The notes: generated by a model not told the origin, from the sequence alone. 60,000 nt of DNA from Liolophura sinensis (GCF_032854445.1 NC_088295.1:82816644-82876643), one strand, 5' to 3'; shown: positions 1-15,169, counted from the stretch's first letter. Numbers and translations are program-made.

Positions 1-147
1 TCGTTGCACTATCCCCTTCATGCTGAACGACAAGCGAGGAAGTTACAACTTCCTCTTTTAAAGTCTTAGGTGTGACTCGATCGAGGATTGATCCTGGATC
101 TACCGGTCCCGAAGCGGGCGCTCTACCAACTGTGCTATCTGGGACTG
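1..147 (-). mobile_element. SINE family B, 5' (tRNA-like) part, cut by window edge
   Basis: On the minus strand this reads as a tRNA-like head: an A-box-like TAGCACAGTTGG and a weak B box around GGATCAATCCT, followed by the family body. It aligns along its length with the copy at 41446-41723 (shared stretches GATCTACCG, GCGAGGAAGTTACAA and TCGTTGCACTATCCC), which defines it as a repeat. Only the head and the start of the body lie inside the window. It is a retroposon and not a tRNA gene, because the second copy carries the same non-tRNA body. Confidence 0.75.
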
Positions 148-555
148 TCCTCTTGTATAAGGAGCATATCGACGAGGGTTTCAGAACAGCACTGATATTT
201 TCCACGATTCTGTCATCACACTCAAAACGGTTACCATAATACTGGCCGCTATCGTATAAGTGAAATTTTCTCTAGCATGCGGCATACAATAAAATAATCA
301 AAATGGTAAATAAGCAGTGTGGTGTCAGCCTCAGATGTGGGTATTCATGGATGACGGTACAATTAAGGGCGTAGATTAGATACATTCCTATCTTGTCGGT
401 GGCCCATCTGCACATTATGAGTCCTTCTCTTTCCGACTGGTGGCGGATAATGATTTAAGTAGTTTACAGTTTCAGCCATGGTATGAGTATTGGGGTAACA
501 GTGTATCCGTTTGGTTAGATCGAGATCATTCATTCATCCCAGCTTTCCCAGCTGT
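148..555. other. Spacer without recognised feature
   Basis: Unique-looking AT-rich sequence between the SINE and the 43-bp array. I see no convincing open frame, RNA gene or repeat. Confidence 0.5.
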
Positions 556-2245
556 GCATCCTGTGACATAGGCCTCATGCTTGAAGTTTTAAGCATAGAC
601 ATTCTGTGACATAGGCCTCATGCTTGAAGTTTTATGCATAGACATTCTGTGACATAGGCCTCATGTTCGGGTTCTCATTCACAGACATTCTGTGACATAG
701 GCCTCATGTTTGAAGTTTTATGCATAGACATTCTGTGACATAGGCCTCATGTTTGAAGGTTTATGCATAGACATTCTGTGACATAGGCCTCATGTTCGGG
801 TTCTCATTCACAGACATTCTGTGACATAGGGCCCATGTTTGAAGTTTATGCATAGACATTCTGTGACATAGGCCTCATGTTTGAAGTTTTATGCATAGAC
901 ATTCTGTGACATAGGCCTCATGTTTGAAGGTTTATGCATAGACATTCTGTGACATAGGCCTCATGTTTGAAGTTTTATGCATAGACATTCTGTGACATAG
1001 GCCTCATGTTTGAAGTTTTATGCATAGACATTCTGTGACATAGGCCTCATGTTTGAAGTTTATGCATAGACATTCTGTGACATAGGCCTCATGTTTGAAG
1101 TTTATGCATAGACATTCTGTGACATAGGCCTCATGTTTGAAGTTTATGCATAGACATTCTGTGACATAGGCCTCATGTTTGAAGTTTATGCATAGACATT
1201 CTGTGACATAGGCCTCATGTTTGAAGCTTTATGCATAGACATTCTGTGACATAGGCCTCATGTTTGAAGGTTTATGCATAGACATTCTGTGACATAGGCC
1301 TCATGTTTGAAGTTTTATGCATAGACATTCTGTGACATAGGCCTCATGTTTGAAGTTTTATGCATAGACATTCTGTGACATAGGCCTCATGTTTGAAGTT
1401 TAAGCATAGACATTCTGTGACATAGGCCTCATGTTTGAAGTTTATGCATAGACATTCTGTAACATAGGCCCCATGTTTGAAGTTTTATGCATAGACATTC
1501 TGTGACATAGGCCTCATGTTTGAAGGTTTATGCATAGACATTCTGTGACATAGGCCTCATGTTCGGGTTCTCATTCACAGACATTCTGTGACATAGGGAA
1601 CATGTTAGGGTTGTTACACAGAGGCATTCTGTGACGTAGACCACATATTTGACGTCTTATACATAGGCATTCTGTTACATAGAACTCATGTATGAGATAT
1701 TAAACATTCCGTAACATAGGCCTCGTATGTGATATTTTATACATAGGCATTCTGTGGCATAGGCCTCATGTGTGAGGCCTTATACATAACCATTCTATGA
1801 CATAGGTGTCATGCTTGAGGTCTTATACATAAGCATTCTGTGACAAAGGCCTTATGTTTGGGATCTTATACATAGACATTCTGTGACAAAGGCCTTATGT
1901 TTGGGATCTTATACATAGACATTCTGTGACATAGGTCTTATGTTTGGAATCTTATACATAGCATTCTGTGACAAAGGCCTCATGTTTAGGATCTTATACA
2001 TAGACATTCTGTGACATAGGCCTCATGTTTGGGATCTTATACATAGACATTCTGTGACATAGGCCTCATGTTAGGGATCTTACACAAAGGCATTCTGTGA
2101 CAAAGGCCTCAAGTTTGGGATCTTATACATAGACATTATGTGACATAGGCCTTATGTTAGGGATCTTACACAAAGGCATTCTGTGACAAAGGCCTCAAGT
2201 TTGGGATCTTATACATAGACATTATGTGACATAGGCCTTATGTGG
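556..2245. repeat. 42-44 bp tandem array (about 38 units)
   Basis: A head-to-tail minisatellite built on the core CATTCTGTGACATAGGCCTC followed by ATGTTTGAAGTTTTATGCATAGA. Unit length varies by one or two bases through the length of a T run. The units between about 840 and 1560 are nearly identical. Those after 1600 are diverged (GGGATCTTATACATAGACATT variants), so the array is homogenised in the middle and decayed at the right edge. It lies just beyond the 3' end of the alpha-tubulin gene. There are no variable spacers. Confidence 0.95.
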
Positions 2246-2547
2246 TACACATGTTCGAGCATTTATGCACGTGCTCGATTCTAAAACCAGCCTTGTACAA
2301 GGTTTCTGCTGCAGCAGTGTTTGGTTTGCCTTAACTGTTTTTTTCCAGTTCATAATGTTAAACTCCAGAAGCTTAGTTTCAACACCAAGAGCTCATTGCC
2401 TCGGGTGACGTCATAATTATTCAAAGCAAGTTGCAGTATCGATATTAGGCGGAGCTGATGACGTCTTCGCGGTCAGTTTTATTATTGCCTTCTCGTCAAA
2501 ATCTCGTAAATAGAAACAACACAAGACAAAAGTCCAACTGCACAATT

Positions 2548-2553
2548 TTTATT
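2548..2553 (-). terminator. Poly(A) signal AATAAA of the alpha-tubulin gene
   Basis: A minus-strand AATAAA about 90 bases past the tubulin stop codon, the first such hexamer downstream. It implies a short 3' UTR of roughly 110-130 nt. Between it and the 43-bp array there is only unassigned sequence. Confidence 0.6.
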
Positions 2554-2640
2554 TTCAAATACATGTATCTTGGAACTTGCTTCAAGGAACACAAGCACTT
2601 ATTGTGTGCTCTACACAGTCCCAGTGTAAACGGAATTTTT

Positions 2641-5223
<2,583 letters not shown>

Positions 5224-5296
5224 GGCTGCTGGTGACTTCGTATAACCACACAAGACTCACTGAAGGCGATGAAGTTGCCCGAATGAGATCCACGTG

Positions 5297-5460
5297 TTTG
5301 CCGTCACCAGCTATGCCCAACCCTTTATATACAGTTTAGACGTACGCATGTACAGGCGGTGTACGTTGCCAGGAGACAGTTTACACAGGTTACAAATATA
5401 AGATGAAGGACTATTGGCTAGGCCATATCTGCCCACTAGAGACGACATCTTCCATTGGTT
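5297..5460 (-). promoter_or_regulatory. Alpha-tubulin core promoter: TATA box and two CCAAT boxes
   Basis: On the minus strand TATATAAAGG lies at 5323-5332, about 100 bases before the ATG, which would put transcription start near 5295-5300 and leave a 5' UTR of about 75 nt. Inverted CCAAT motifs occur at 5413-5417 and 5453-5457, roughly 85 and 125 bases upstream of the TATA box, a spacing typical of NF-Y sites. Seen: the motifs and spacing. Inferred: that they act together. Confidence 0.6.
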
Positions 5461-5730
5461 TACTTGTCACCATGGACACTCAAAAGCAGGATAGTTGTTA
5501 CCCGCTCACAGTTAGTAACAAGACCAGGTAAAACCGAAATCCGATACCTCAAGGTTCACTGAGCCGGCAGGTTTGGACTAATTCCCTGCCTATAAGCTAT
5601 ATACTATTCCACCATATATTTTATGCCGGGCTCTTTGGTTTGGCAAGCGATATACATGTATCGAGACCACTGGAGCTCCAAAAACAGCCCCGATATCCCA
5701 TCCTGGAATCCGCTCTCTATTAATCCTCAG

Positions 5731-5731
<1 letters not shown>

Positions 5732-5781
<50 letters not shown>
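5732..5781. repeat. (AT)n microsatellite
   Basis: About 25 uninterrupted AT dinucleotides. Open frames through it are artefacts. Confidence 0.95.
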
Positions 5782-5784
<3 letters not shown>

Positions 5785-6051
5785 GTATCGAAAATAAACC
5801 AGACGCGGATGAAGCGTGCTGGCATAAAATCTCCCTAATCATCCGGTATCGAGACCTTCCTCCGTGGTCAAAAGCCGCCCCAGTGTCCTGAGAGTCTCCC
5901 AGTAGCCGAATGAACCGTTATGTCTAAGTCAAATGCATTTGAGTGTGGCGTTAAATGACATACAGATCTTGGTGTATATAAGAACAAATCGGGGTTATTT
6001 AAAAATTTGTTTGAATTAAAAACCTCAAGGGTTTTCTTATCCCCGCCATTA

Positions 6052-6163
6052 GATTTATTTATTTGATTTATTTCATTGGTGTTTTACGCCGCTCTCAAGA
6101 ATGTTTCACTTACACCACGGGGCTCAGTATTATGCTCGGAGGAAACCGGGAAGAGCTCGTATA
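6052..6163 (-). mobile_element. SINE family A, 3' fragment
   Basis: The minus strand carries the family tail (GAATGTTTCACTTA and TTGGTGTTTTACGCC on the plus strand) next to a decayed ATTT-rich end. The tRNA-like head is missing. Confidence 0.75.
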
Positions 6164-8210
6164 CAAATAGCGTAATATTTTTATTACCAAAATACTATCT
6201 ACAGTATTAAGGTGAAACTACACGTAAATGAGTCCACATGCTGATCACGTGCGTGTGTATGAACGTGTTCGTTATACAGGCTTACATGCGAGAAGAAATA
6301 TAAAAAATCTCGTGATCATACATGAACACGTATCGTTCTCTTCAAATAAAAGTGCTGTAAATTCACGTTTATATAAAGAAATATAATTTATAGCTTTGGG
6401 AGTATGAGAGTAAGAAATAAATATAATACGTATTTCACAAATTATGACAAAAATACACCATCCATGTACATGTGTATTGTAGTTATTAAGGCGAGTTCAG
6501 TATTTTATTCAGCCACCGACATAACGGTCAAAATATAAACCTGGACTCGCCTACCCGACGTCACTCGTGGGTCGGTCAGCCGGCAGTCGAACACGAAGTC
6601 TTCATTCACGATGTCTTGCTTATTAAGTTTCGATACCTGTGAACAGTTCTGTCATTTCAACTCCATTAAACGTCATTATCAAGCAGGCCTAAAATGTATT
6701 TTGAGTCAATATTCTATTGTGACTTTGGCGCCCAAACTAAAGCCAACAGGTGCACGGCTTATAAATGTTGGTGTTTGTTGTCACTTGTATACATGATACG
6801 GTAGGGTTGCGAGGCCACAACGGCACGACTGGCTGGGCATTTTACCACTGACAATAGAACACGCCTGGACAGACCTATTATAGCAGCAAGCATAGTCTTC
6901 GTGGGGTATGTTTAAGGTCCTAATCAGCGTTGAACAAAGACATTCTCGATAATTCGCCATACATGATACCTGGTGCTGAACGGAAGTTTGCAACTATACA
7001 CCTGCCACTCCTACCAGAGACGCAGCTCTACGCGAGCAGTATGCTTAATGTACACTTACTCCTAGCTCAAACAGAACATGGGGCGACTTATTAAGATGTT
7101 TTGCGATAACACAATATTCATATAAAGGAGATAAATAAAGTAAAAGTTACCAGGTGATGTTAGACACTGAAATAGTGTGCCGCTGGTTGAGAACTGGCCC
7201 AAATGTGTGCGTTTATACATATATAAGCTGCATATATATATATATACCTTCATGGAGATATCAATTCCAGTTTTTGTTCGCACGTCACACTGGAAACTTA
7301 GAAATATGATTACTGAAGCCAAATAATGACATTTCATTTTCAAATCTGTTTATTTTCAATCGTGTTATATGGATATGACATACTTGACGTCATGAAATAG
7401 TACATGTATTTGCATCCCTGATATTTAGCACAACTACGATCTCACATCCGCCACTTTTACTTCTGTGATAAAACGGTAAGATCTTTTTCGCGTCTGAAAT
7501 GCTCTTAAACACGTATATAGGCCTATATATGAATTATGTACCGCCTGCGTATAGATGGTACATGTCTCAACCCGTCCGGTTTTCACGCGTAATCATGGGC
7601 AAGTGTCCGCGTAACAGATTGTAATTAGAGCCAGCACTGTTCGCCTCAAATCTTTTATACTGTGTATGTCAGCCCTATATGGAAACAGCATGTTTGGGTC
7701 AAATCAAACATGACCGTTGTTAAGCACAAATACATGTATGTACGCGTGCCCTTACGGTAAAGAAAAACTGTACGCGTCCATCTATTCCTCTATACCAGGC
7801 CAGATACGGATTTGCTTTACCGCACTGTTTCATTGCATAGCTTGTCTCTATTAATCTTAGTATATCTGGTGTTGATTTAAACAGTAGGCCTACTTAGCAT
7901 GCGTCATGCGTTACAACTAATCTCTCAGCCAGAATGAACTATATATGAACCCATCCTCAGCTTCTTCTATCTATATATAGAGCGTCGAATGCATGATATA
8001 CAGAAAGAAAGCAGATACGGCGTATCAAGTCCAAACTGGATCGTATATTCATCGGCTTTGAGTTTCTTTCGCATCTATATTCCGTTATATAACCAAATGT
8101 GATGATTTGTAACAGTAATTCAGTCCAAGTAATTTACATCACCTTTTTTATTCAGATTAACAAAGCCTTGTGGCCCAAAAAAGCATTACTGCTACACAGC
8201 TAAAGCTAAA

Positions 8211-8504
8211 GTGAAGCTCAGCGACTCGTGTTCAAACACATTATACATGCAGCAGACACCTCTTGTTTACAAGGACACAGAATCGATTCTGATTGGCTGT
8301 TGTGAGAGATATGTGTGGGCAACTCCTGAGTATGCCCAGCCTAAGCTGAATTTTAGGGATGGCAGATTTCATTCAACCAAGGCTGCAGGGTTTAAAGAAG
8401 AAAATTTAAATATCAATCAAATACCATTGAAAAGAGTATGCCTTTCCTCGCAGGTGAAAGCCATAAAAAAATTCAAATATGTACCTCAAGTTGACAAATT
8501 ATAA
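8211..8504 (+). other. Unassigned 97-codon open frame followed by AATAAA
   Basis: I do not recognise the product. The frame has no signal peptide or membrane segment, ordinary composition, and several Lys and Cys residues. AATAAA occurs within about 10 bases of its stop codon, which would suit a terminal exon, and an acceptor-like CTACACAG precedes the frame at about 8194. There is no homology argument, so this may be chance in a stretch with few stops. Confidence 0.15.
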
Positions 8505-9002
8505 ATAAAGTCAGCGCCAAAATCCGCTGTGAGCGACTCCATTTTGCCTAAGAATTAGTCCTAAAGTCTTCTGTGTAGGATGAGAATTGCCGTCCGAAAC
8601 CGCCGAAGTGCAGAGCCTTCTTCCCAGAAGGTGGCGAACAGTACAGTTTGTTTTCAGCTTGATGATCAGGAAACCGGAATGTTGGACGTAGGTTCCGAGT
8701 TTACACGAACAAGTCGGCAGTTTTAACGACTCTCACTGGCTGAGAGGCAAGACATCCCCAGCATAAATTACAGAGTGTTAAAGATGGAGGACGCGATGGA
8801 CACGGCGATTTATGCCAACTTTGCTGTTTTCAGGTTTTACGTGTATGGTGAAGAAAAATGGCAAAATTATGCAGCAGGCACCACCAGATAGAAAAAAAAT
8901 GTGCTCTTTTCAGCCTATAGTGTCATGTTCTTAGGTTTTCTTCTCCTTTAAGTTAGAAAATCCAAACTCCACTGTCAATTTATCAGCATCGATTCTATAT
9001 CC

Positions 9003-9152
9003 CTTTATTTATTTGGGCCGCAACGCCAGCACCGCACTATGACCTAGGAGCTGGACTTGAACTCACAGCGACTGCATTGGTGGGAAACTCCTGGATCATT
9101 GCGTCACGCTGGCGTGCTAAACTCCTCGGCCACTGCCCCCCCCCCCCCCCCC
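9003..9152 (-). mobile_element. SINE family A, internally deleted copy
   Basis: The plus strand shows the inverted head (GAGCTGGACTTGAACTCACA, then CGCTGGCGTGCTAAACTCC) joined almost directly to the ATTT tail, so most of the body is gone. The 5' end runs into a C17 homopolymer where full copies read GGAGGCCCC. Confidence 0.75.
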
Positions 9153-10231
9153 AGTATCCCTTTAAGTGTGATTTATACTAACATTCATTGAATATTACTG
9201 TAATTCTTGTAATTACTGTTATTTCGGAATCTGAAAACCGTGAAAGAGTCAGACATCCAGGGGTGACCTCGGCCTTAAATAATGACATTGCTTCTCATGG
9301 AAGTGGTCATGGATATGACCATCTGCAGCTTATTTTATTTATTTGAATGGTGCTCATATTTATTCCTTAATAAAGTTCTCACGAAATTCCACCCACGATA
9401 TATCACAAGATCTGAGTTCTAGCCACAAACAAACCAGTGGAGTTTGATTAGATTTGTGTGTCTGATTGGGGTTTGACGCTGCTTTCCATCATATCACAAG
9501 GGCGTCTCCTTGGCCTGATCAAACACCAAAATATTTACAGTGCTGTCTCACGTCAAGCCGAAGACACCAGATATGAAGCACCACGAATTCTCATTATAAT
9601 GACACCGGGCTGACCAGTTCATGGCCTATTATGCTGAAAACTAAGTGAGGTTGTGCCGAGATTACCCGTGTCAAATTCTCAGCTATGAATCGATTCGGGG
9701 TTGAATTCAGGACCTATCGTTTACAGGGCAGTTTTAGGCTGCATCGAGTTTGATTCGACCTTATTGATCTCGAGTAATATTCCTGATGACCTCCACCAAT
9801 ATCAACAGAAAAAACATGGAATTACACCTCTCCCCTTATAAATAGTTTATTGTTTTAGCTTCAAGGTGCAAAGCTTCATGGTGGTAAGCTTTGCAATCTC
9901 AAAAAATGGTTTTAAAAAATTACATGTACAAAAATAAAATGCTTGTCTGTAACACAGTAGTTAGCTTTAACGATACGAATGTATTATGCCAGCACCAATA
10001 TGTGTACTTAGGACCGGTATTGGAGCAAGTGAGGTTCTCTAAGTGTGAATAGTTACTTCGCCTTACAACACATCTCATCTCAATTATATTTGTGATGTGC
10101 TGCCCATCTATGGTTTTGATCTATAAATGTCGTTGAAATTTTCTTTAATACAGTACTGGAGAACTTATTCACATTACAAAATATTATCATATACCCATAA
10201 TAACCTTAGATAAAATTAAAAATATCAACAG

Positions 10232-10237
10232 CTCTTT
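10232..10237 (-). terminator. Possible poly(A) signal ATTAAA of IAH1
   Basis: Minus-strand ATTAAA about 20 bases past the IAH1 stop codon. It is the common variant of AATAAA. A canonical AATAAA also exists about 400 bases further down (near 9846-9851), so the real end is uncertain. Confidence 0.35.
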
Positions 10238-10254
10238 AATAAGTAGCCCTAACA

Positions 10255-13200
10255 TCACAGTCTATTAAAGGAATCCTCTGGGTTTTCCGTGTTGACGTCC
10301 TTCCAGTCAGGGAGCAGTGTAGGTAAATGGGAGGTACGGCGGTCAATGGTAGGCTTGAGAATATCAAAGACAAAGTGAGAGCCAGTGTTGGAAAAGTGGA
10401 GGCCATCAACCAACATTGTGCGCCAGTTCTGTAACAAGAGATTCAATTGATTGACTGTCTGTTTGAGATAGTTTTGTTCTTTGGTGCTCAGCATTTAAAT
10501 CCTACTCGTATATAAGTACTCTGCACTACTTCATGTTGCAAAATGCTTATATGGATGGAAGTGGCTGGAGCATCCAGACAGAGGAAATCACATTTTGACT
10601 TCAAGTGGAAATGTTGTCTTCTGCTGCATACTACCTCTCACCGTCACAAAGAAAAAAGCACAATCTAATGATAATTCTTGACCATGACGATAAACATTTC
10701 ATATTAAATGAGAAAAAAAACCCTGTGTCACAAAATAACCATCATAAAGGTTATCACCCCAATAATCTTATTCAATTTGTACAGGCCACCGAAGGTATAA
10801 ACATGAACCATGTTAAAAAAAAGTAGCGCGCTTAACAATTCCATGAACTGTGTGTGACAGCTTCAGTAGAGGCCAACTTGTTTATTCCTTTCTAATTCGT
10901 TCCAACATGTTAGAGAGTTCAGATAAATTGTAGTAGATCAGGGCAGAAGTTAGAACAATCTGGTTAAGTTGCTGAGTATTTCAATACAAGGAAACTTACA
11001 TCTGACTTTTTCATCTCAGAGAAGATATCGATGAATTCTGTCCCAGACTGAGAAGCAGCTTGACTCACTGCCTGAGAATAAGCCTTGGTGAGGGCATCTG
11101 TCTTACCACTCTCCATATCTGGAAATATTTGTAGTTACAATGTAATTTTAATTATACTCTTCGCTATCTTTCCTAGCATAATTATCTAAAGTTAAAGACG
11201 TTCACTTTAACACTGAAATGTAACACTTTAACACTTTCCAAGAAAAAGGGTATATTATCTAATTTATTTTTATGGTTGCAACAGAAAGTAAATCCGCAAA
11301 AGAAAAGAAATCCACAACAGAAAAGGCTCCCACTTAAAGTGTGGCAACCTCCCCCATCCTCCACCCCCACCCCACTGTTAAAGTAATTCAGGAATGGACT
11401 CCCCTACTGTTGGAATTAAGGAATGGACTCCTCTTGGTGCTGAACTAAAAAAATGGACTCCCCTGGCCCATTTGAAGACACCCCAATGTGAAATTTTCCT
11501 GGTTTTCAAGTAAAGAATGGGCCCCAGCAAATGTTGAAGTAAAGAAAGTAATCCAGCAACTGTGGAAGTAAGAAATGGTCTCCCCATGCATTGTAAGTGA
11601 GAAATGGACTATCCATTGGCTGGTGTTAGTATCGATGTGTAAAGTACTCACTGTTTACCTCCCTGGAATATCTGGCCCAAGCCTGTTCATCAACGGCTGG
11701 GGGTCCAATCAGAACAATCTTATCACGACCAACACCTATACTCTGAAATACGTGTACTATGAAGATAAGTGCATCTACAACAAGTACTGAGGAAATAAAT
11801 ACATGTTTCGAATATACATGTAGTGAGGAGATAAATACATCCGTAATGAGGGAATGAATACATCTAGGAAGTGTAGTAAAGTGATAAATACATCTTCATT
11901 AAATACTTAGGGAATAAATACATCTTTGATGTGCACTCTGGGGACATATACATCTAAAACGAGTACTGAGGTAAATATACATGTATGATGTGTAGTGAGA
12001 GGATAAATACAAACTATACAGTACTGAGAGGAAAATACATCTATGATGTGTAGTGAGAGGATAAATACAACCTATACAGTACTGTGGGGAAAATACATCT
12101 ATGATGTGTAGTGAGAGGATAAATACAACTTATACAGTACTGAGAGGAAAATACATCTATGATGTGTAATGAGAGGATAAATACAACCTATACAGTTGTA
12201 CACTAATACACTTAACCTGTGTTGGAGATCAAGGAATTTGGACTGAAATTTTACATGTTTATGGACACATTTATCGCATAAATTTTGCTTAAGCTGTACT
12301 GTCCTAAAATAAAATATGAATTATACATGTACTAAATGTGCACCATACAGAAATCTAATCTGATACTTTGAATAAAAGACACACATGTCATAATCTGTCA
12401 TAGTGCAACGACTGGTTGACCCATATCAGTATAATGGCTCGGGCGGGGCAGCTGACTTGCCTTCAGTAAGTCCTCTCAGTGAAGTAGCACTAAATAAAAG
12501 ACCGGTGGAAATCCGTCCTGCAACAAGAAGGCACATTACATGTACATGCACCCTAAGGATTCCTTCGTCGTCATATGACTGAAAAATTGTTGAGTACAAC
12601 GTTAAACCCCAAGCATTCACTCACTCACTCATAATCTGTGTTATTAAAATCTGAACAAAGGGACATAACTCCACCTCACCTGTAAGTACTCAACTATTTC
12701 TACCAGGTTCTGCTTGAACTCCTCCAATGGGACATGCTGTCTGAGGTTGATAATGCTGTCATTGGAGTCATTGGCACCCAGGAAGATGGTAAAAAGCAAA
12801 ATGTCTTTGGCCTCAGTTGAGGTGACAAGTTTTGGCAGAGCAAGCTTACACCAGCGAGAGGTGTAACCAGAAAAACCTCTGTTCAATACATCACATTTCC
12901 TGAAAGTAACAGAAAGAACATGGTCGACATCTATCTAAGCATGAAAAAAAGTTTCTCATTCATAAAAATAGGACTTAAATGAAACTGACATAAACCAGGT
13001 AGATCCACAGAAACAAAAAAAAAACTTAACATTTTACATTAATTATGTGGACTGATATATAGAGAGCCAGTACCTTGTAAGATAGTCAGCTGTCAAGGAA
13101 CACCAGCAGCCCTCTGAAGAGAAACCACGCTGGAAAAAATAACACATTTACATGTAGTATTTGTCAAGTGTTACATGAATACATACATATACATGTGTAT

Positions 13201-15169
13201 ATTTGTAGGCCTACACTTGTACATATAGATCATGCACAATGAACTGTAGAGTTATGTTCTGTCAATTCTACTGACAACATTTTGTATTCTTCAAGAAACA
13301 GATTACAAATCTACTCCCAAATTATCACTTTATATATCTGTTTTGTTGATTACTGTCATAATCATAAATCATGGTCCCTCAAAACTTTACTAATAACATG
13401 CCTTGCGATATGCCTCACCGGTTAGGCACCAACAGGCTGAGTGAGAAACTGTCTGGCTTGCAGATCTGAGGACAGCTCATTGTAGATACTGTGCATCTAT
13501 AACGACCTGCTATACAGAGCTGGGATTGTTTATAGATGTTGGCTCCTCCCATGAGAATCACTGTGAGCCTGTCAACCAAGTCCGTCGGTTTCCTCGTTAC
13601 TCGTGATGAAGGATTACTCACAATAAATCTTGTGTTCACACATAGCAAAACACACCTGCTGGGCTCAGTCGGGAGCACAGGCCGTAACTTACCACTCAAG
13701 TAGTTTGGTAATCCAAAAGCTAGTCGATTCTTGCAACGTTGCTTAATCACCCGTCATTCTTGCAGTAAGACATTTTACAGTAGTACGTCATTCACAGAAC
13801 ATTTTAGAAGTTACATCATGTGCCACATAGCCGAGGAGAAAACTAATAAATAAAGTTTACCACAGTCATGACGAAAACGACAGTCAATTAAACAACATGG
13901 CAAGAGTTTAGGGTTACTGAACTAGTTGAGCAGCAATTATAGGTTATGGTCCGTGGCCCACTGGCTTGAGCAGCACTGCGGTATGTTAACTGAGGAAGTA
14001 TCCTCACCAAAACTTGGATGGCCGTCTCACAGTGATTCTCGCAAGACGAACCAGTCCAACAAAACAATTTAGCATACATGCAGATGCACAGTATAGAGCT
14101 CTCTGACACTGAAATGACTGAACAGTAACACGTTTGTAACTTTAATTGTTAACCGAGACAAAATGTCTGGCTGTACAGGCCTATGTCCCTAGGTGGCTAC
14201 TTCAACTCCTCTCTTTATATTTGGCTGCCACAGTATTGTAGCCACAGGGGGAATCAATGGTAAACCACACATTGATCCACGCCATGGCCAATAAGGCCTT
14301 TCCAAACAATGGCTGCAGTCCACAAATAGTGTCAGCTTTGGATCTTACCTCTTGGCTCGCCCGAACATGCAACACCCCGGGCCTATTCCATTCGATAATG
14401 GCACGCCAGCCGCGTATTTACGACACGGCAGGTCATTTCTGTGCAAGGCGGCCATTAGGCTCACCTTTTCAGGTTTAACGCGCATGCAACATATAGAAAC
14501 AATCACTTTTTCCAGACCCATAACTGTGGTGAAGGCAAAATGGCTGCTGCTTTAGCGATGACTGTGAGGTGACTTTGGGTCTCTTGTGTCCTTACCAAGA
14601 GAAATGTATGCGAGATGTTGCAGATGTAGGCGAGCTGAGAGGTAAGAGCTAAAGTTGACACAACTTTTGGACTGCAGCTGTTGTTCAGAAAGGCGTGAAT
14701 CGGTGTGTGGTTTACCACTGGTTCCCCCTGTGGCTACGATACTCCGCCTGCCCAATATAAAGAGAGGTGTTGAATGGGAAAGAATTGAATTTAATGGATA
14801 AGACAATTTATCACTAAATTACTCCATCCATGTTCTTTTACGCCATACTTTTCTCTTACACCACCTTACGAATCTGACCTACAGAGATCAAGGTGAGAAA
14901 ATCACTGCTATTTGCAGGCACGAACGCCTTACACTGGCTAATGACGATATTCAGCCTACCAATGGCACCTATTCACGTCAAACTGACACTTGTCACGTCA
15001 AATAACAATATTTTGTGAGCTTGTAAAAGCATGTCATCTATCGGATAATCAACCCAGAAGTTCCCCTTTTCCTTATCACTTGTCACTCGGTAACCTGTGT
15101 AAGGGAATCTCCAAAAAGTACAACTTTCGGCCAAGAAACAACGCCTTCTTTCCTATTATCACCGGCCAT
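10255..15169 (-). CDS. IAH1: IAH1-like SGNH/GDSL esterase (244 aa, 6 exons)
   Basis: Homologue of isoamyl acetate-hydrolysing esterase 1, an intracellular serine esterase of the SGNH fold; the animal substrate is not well established. Exons on the minus strand: 15095-15169, 13074-13129, 12680-12899, 11652-11742, 11000-11118, 10255-10428. Together they make 735 nt, 244 residues, against about 248 for human IAH1. SGNH blocks in order: block I WPKVVLFGDSLTQ (nucleophile Ser22), NRGFSGYTSRW, the oxyanion-hole block GANDS and block V DGLHFSNTG with the catalytic Asp and His. It ends LPTLLPDWKDV, like human LPLLLPYWRDV. There is no signal peptide. The exon 4/5 junction has two in-phase solutions; the one chosen (ACA|GTGAGT) keeps the length between AW and the next helix close to human. 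Intron 1 holds a fold-back element, intron 3 a tandem repeat and a SINE. Confidence 0.93.
11780..12195. repeat. 55-60 bp tandem repeat in IAH1 intron 3
   Basis: Imperfect units built on GGATAAATACAACCTATACAG and GAAAATACATCTATGATGTG alternate about seven times. The right three are almost identical and the left units are diverged. Fully intronic. Confidence 0.85.
12408..12633 (+). mobile_element. SINE family B, 5'-truncated copy
   Basis: Matches the body and tail of the copy at 41446-41723 (GTTGACCCATATCAG, GGCGGGGCAGCTGACTTGCC, ACGTTAAACCCCAAGC), ending in the family-specific CACT repeat tail. The tRNA-like head is missing. It sits in intron 3 of IAH1, opposite to the gene. Confidence 0.85.
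14201..14775. mobile_element. Fold-back (MITE-like) element with about 190-bp inverted arms
   Basis: The left arm (14201-about 14390) and right arm (about 14590-14775) are imperfect reverse complements, outer ends TTCAAC-CCTCTCTTTATA and TATAAAGAGAGGTGTTGAA. The arms share TAGCCACAGGGGGAA, GGTAAACCACACA, GCTGCAGTCCA and TCTTACCTCT. As a result the same peptide pattern (MVNHT, then IHA, CSP, LTS, LA, CN) can be read on both strands; it is not a gene. The spacer is about 200 bp and shows no transposase. I could not identify a clear target-site duplication. It lies inside IAH1 intron 1. Confidence 0.75.

Larger units (their letters stand above)
5782..9840. other. Gene-poor intergenic stretch between tubulin and IAH1
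   Basis: About 4 kb of AT-rich sequence. I recognise only two SINE family A remnants (6052-6163, 9003-9152), a C homopolymer at about 9136-9152 and one unassigned open frame (8211-8504). No RNA gene or conserved exon was found by reading both strands. Confidence 0.45.

Noticed and set aside
1-147. Possible tRNA genes at SINE heads here and at 39053, 41723, 51286 and 56540
   Set aside because: A and B boxes are present, but the acceptor stems do not close and the sequence continues into SINE bodies shared by other copies.
556-2245. CRISPR-like look of regularly repeated units here and in other arrays
   Set aside because: Units are contiguous with no unique spacers between repeats, and the genome is eukaryotic.
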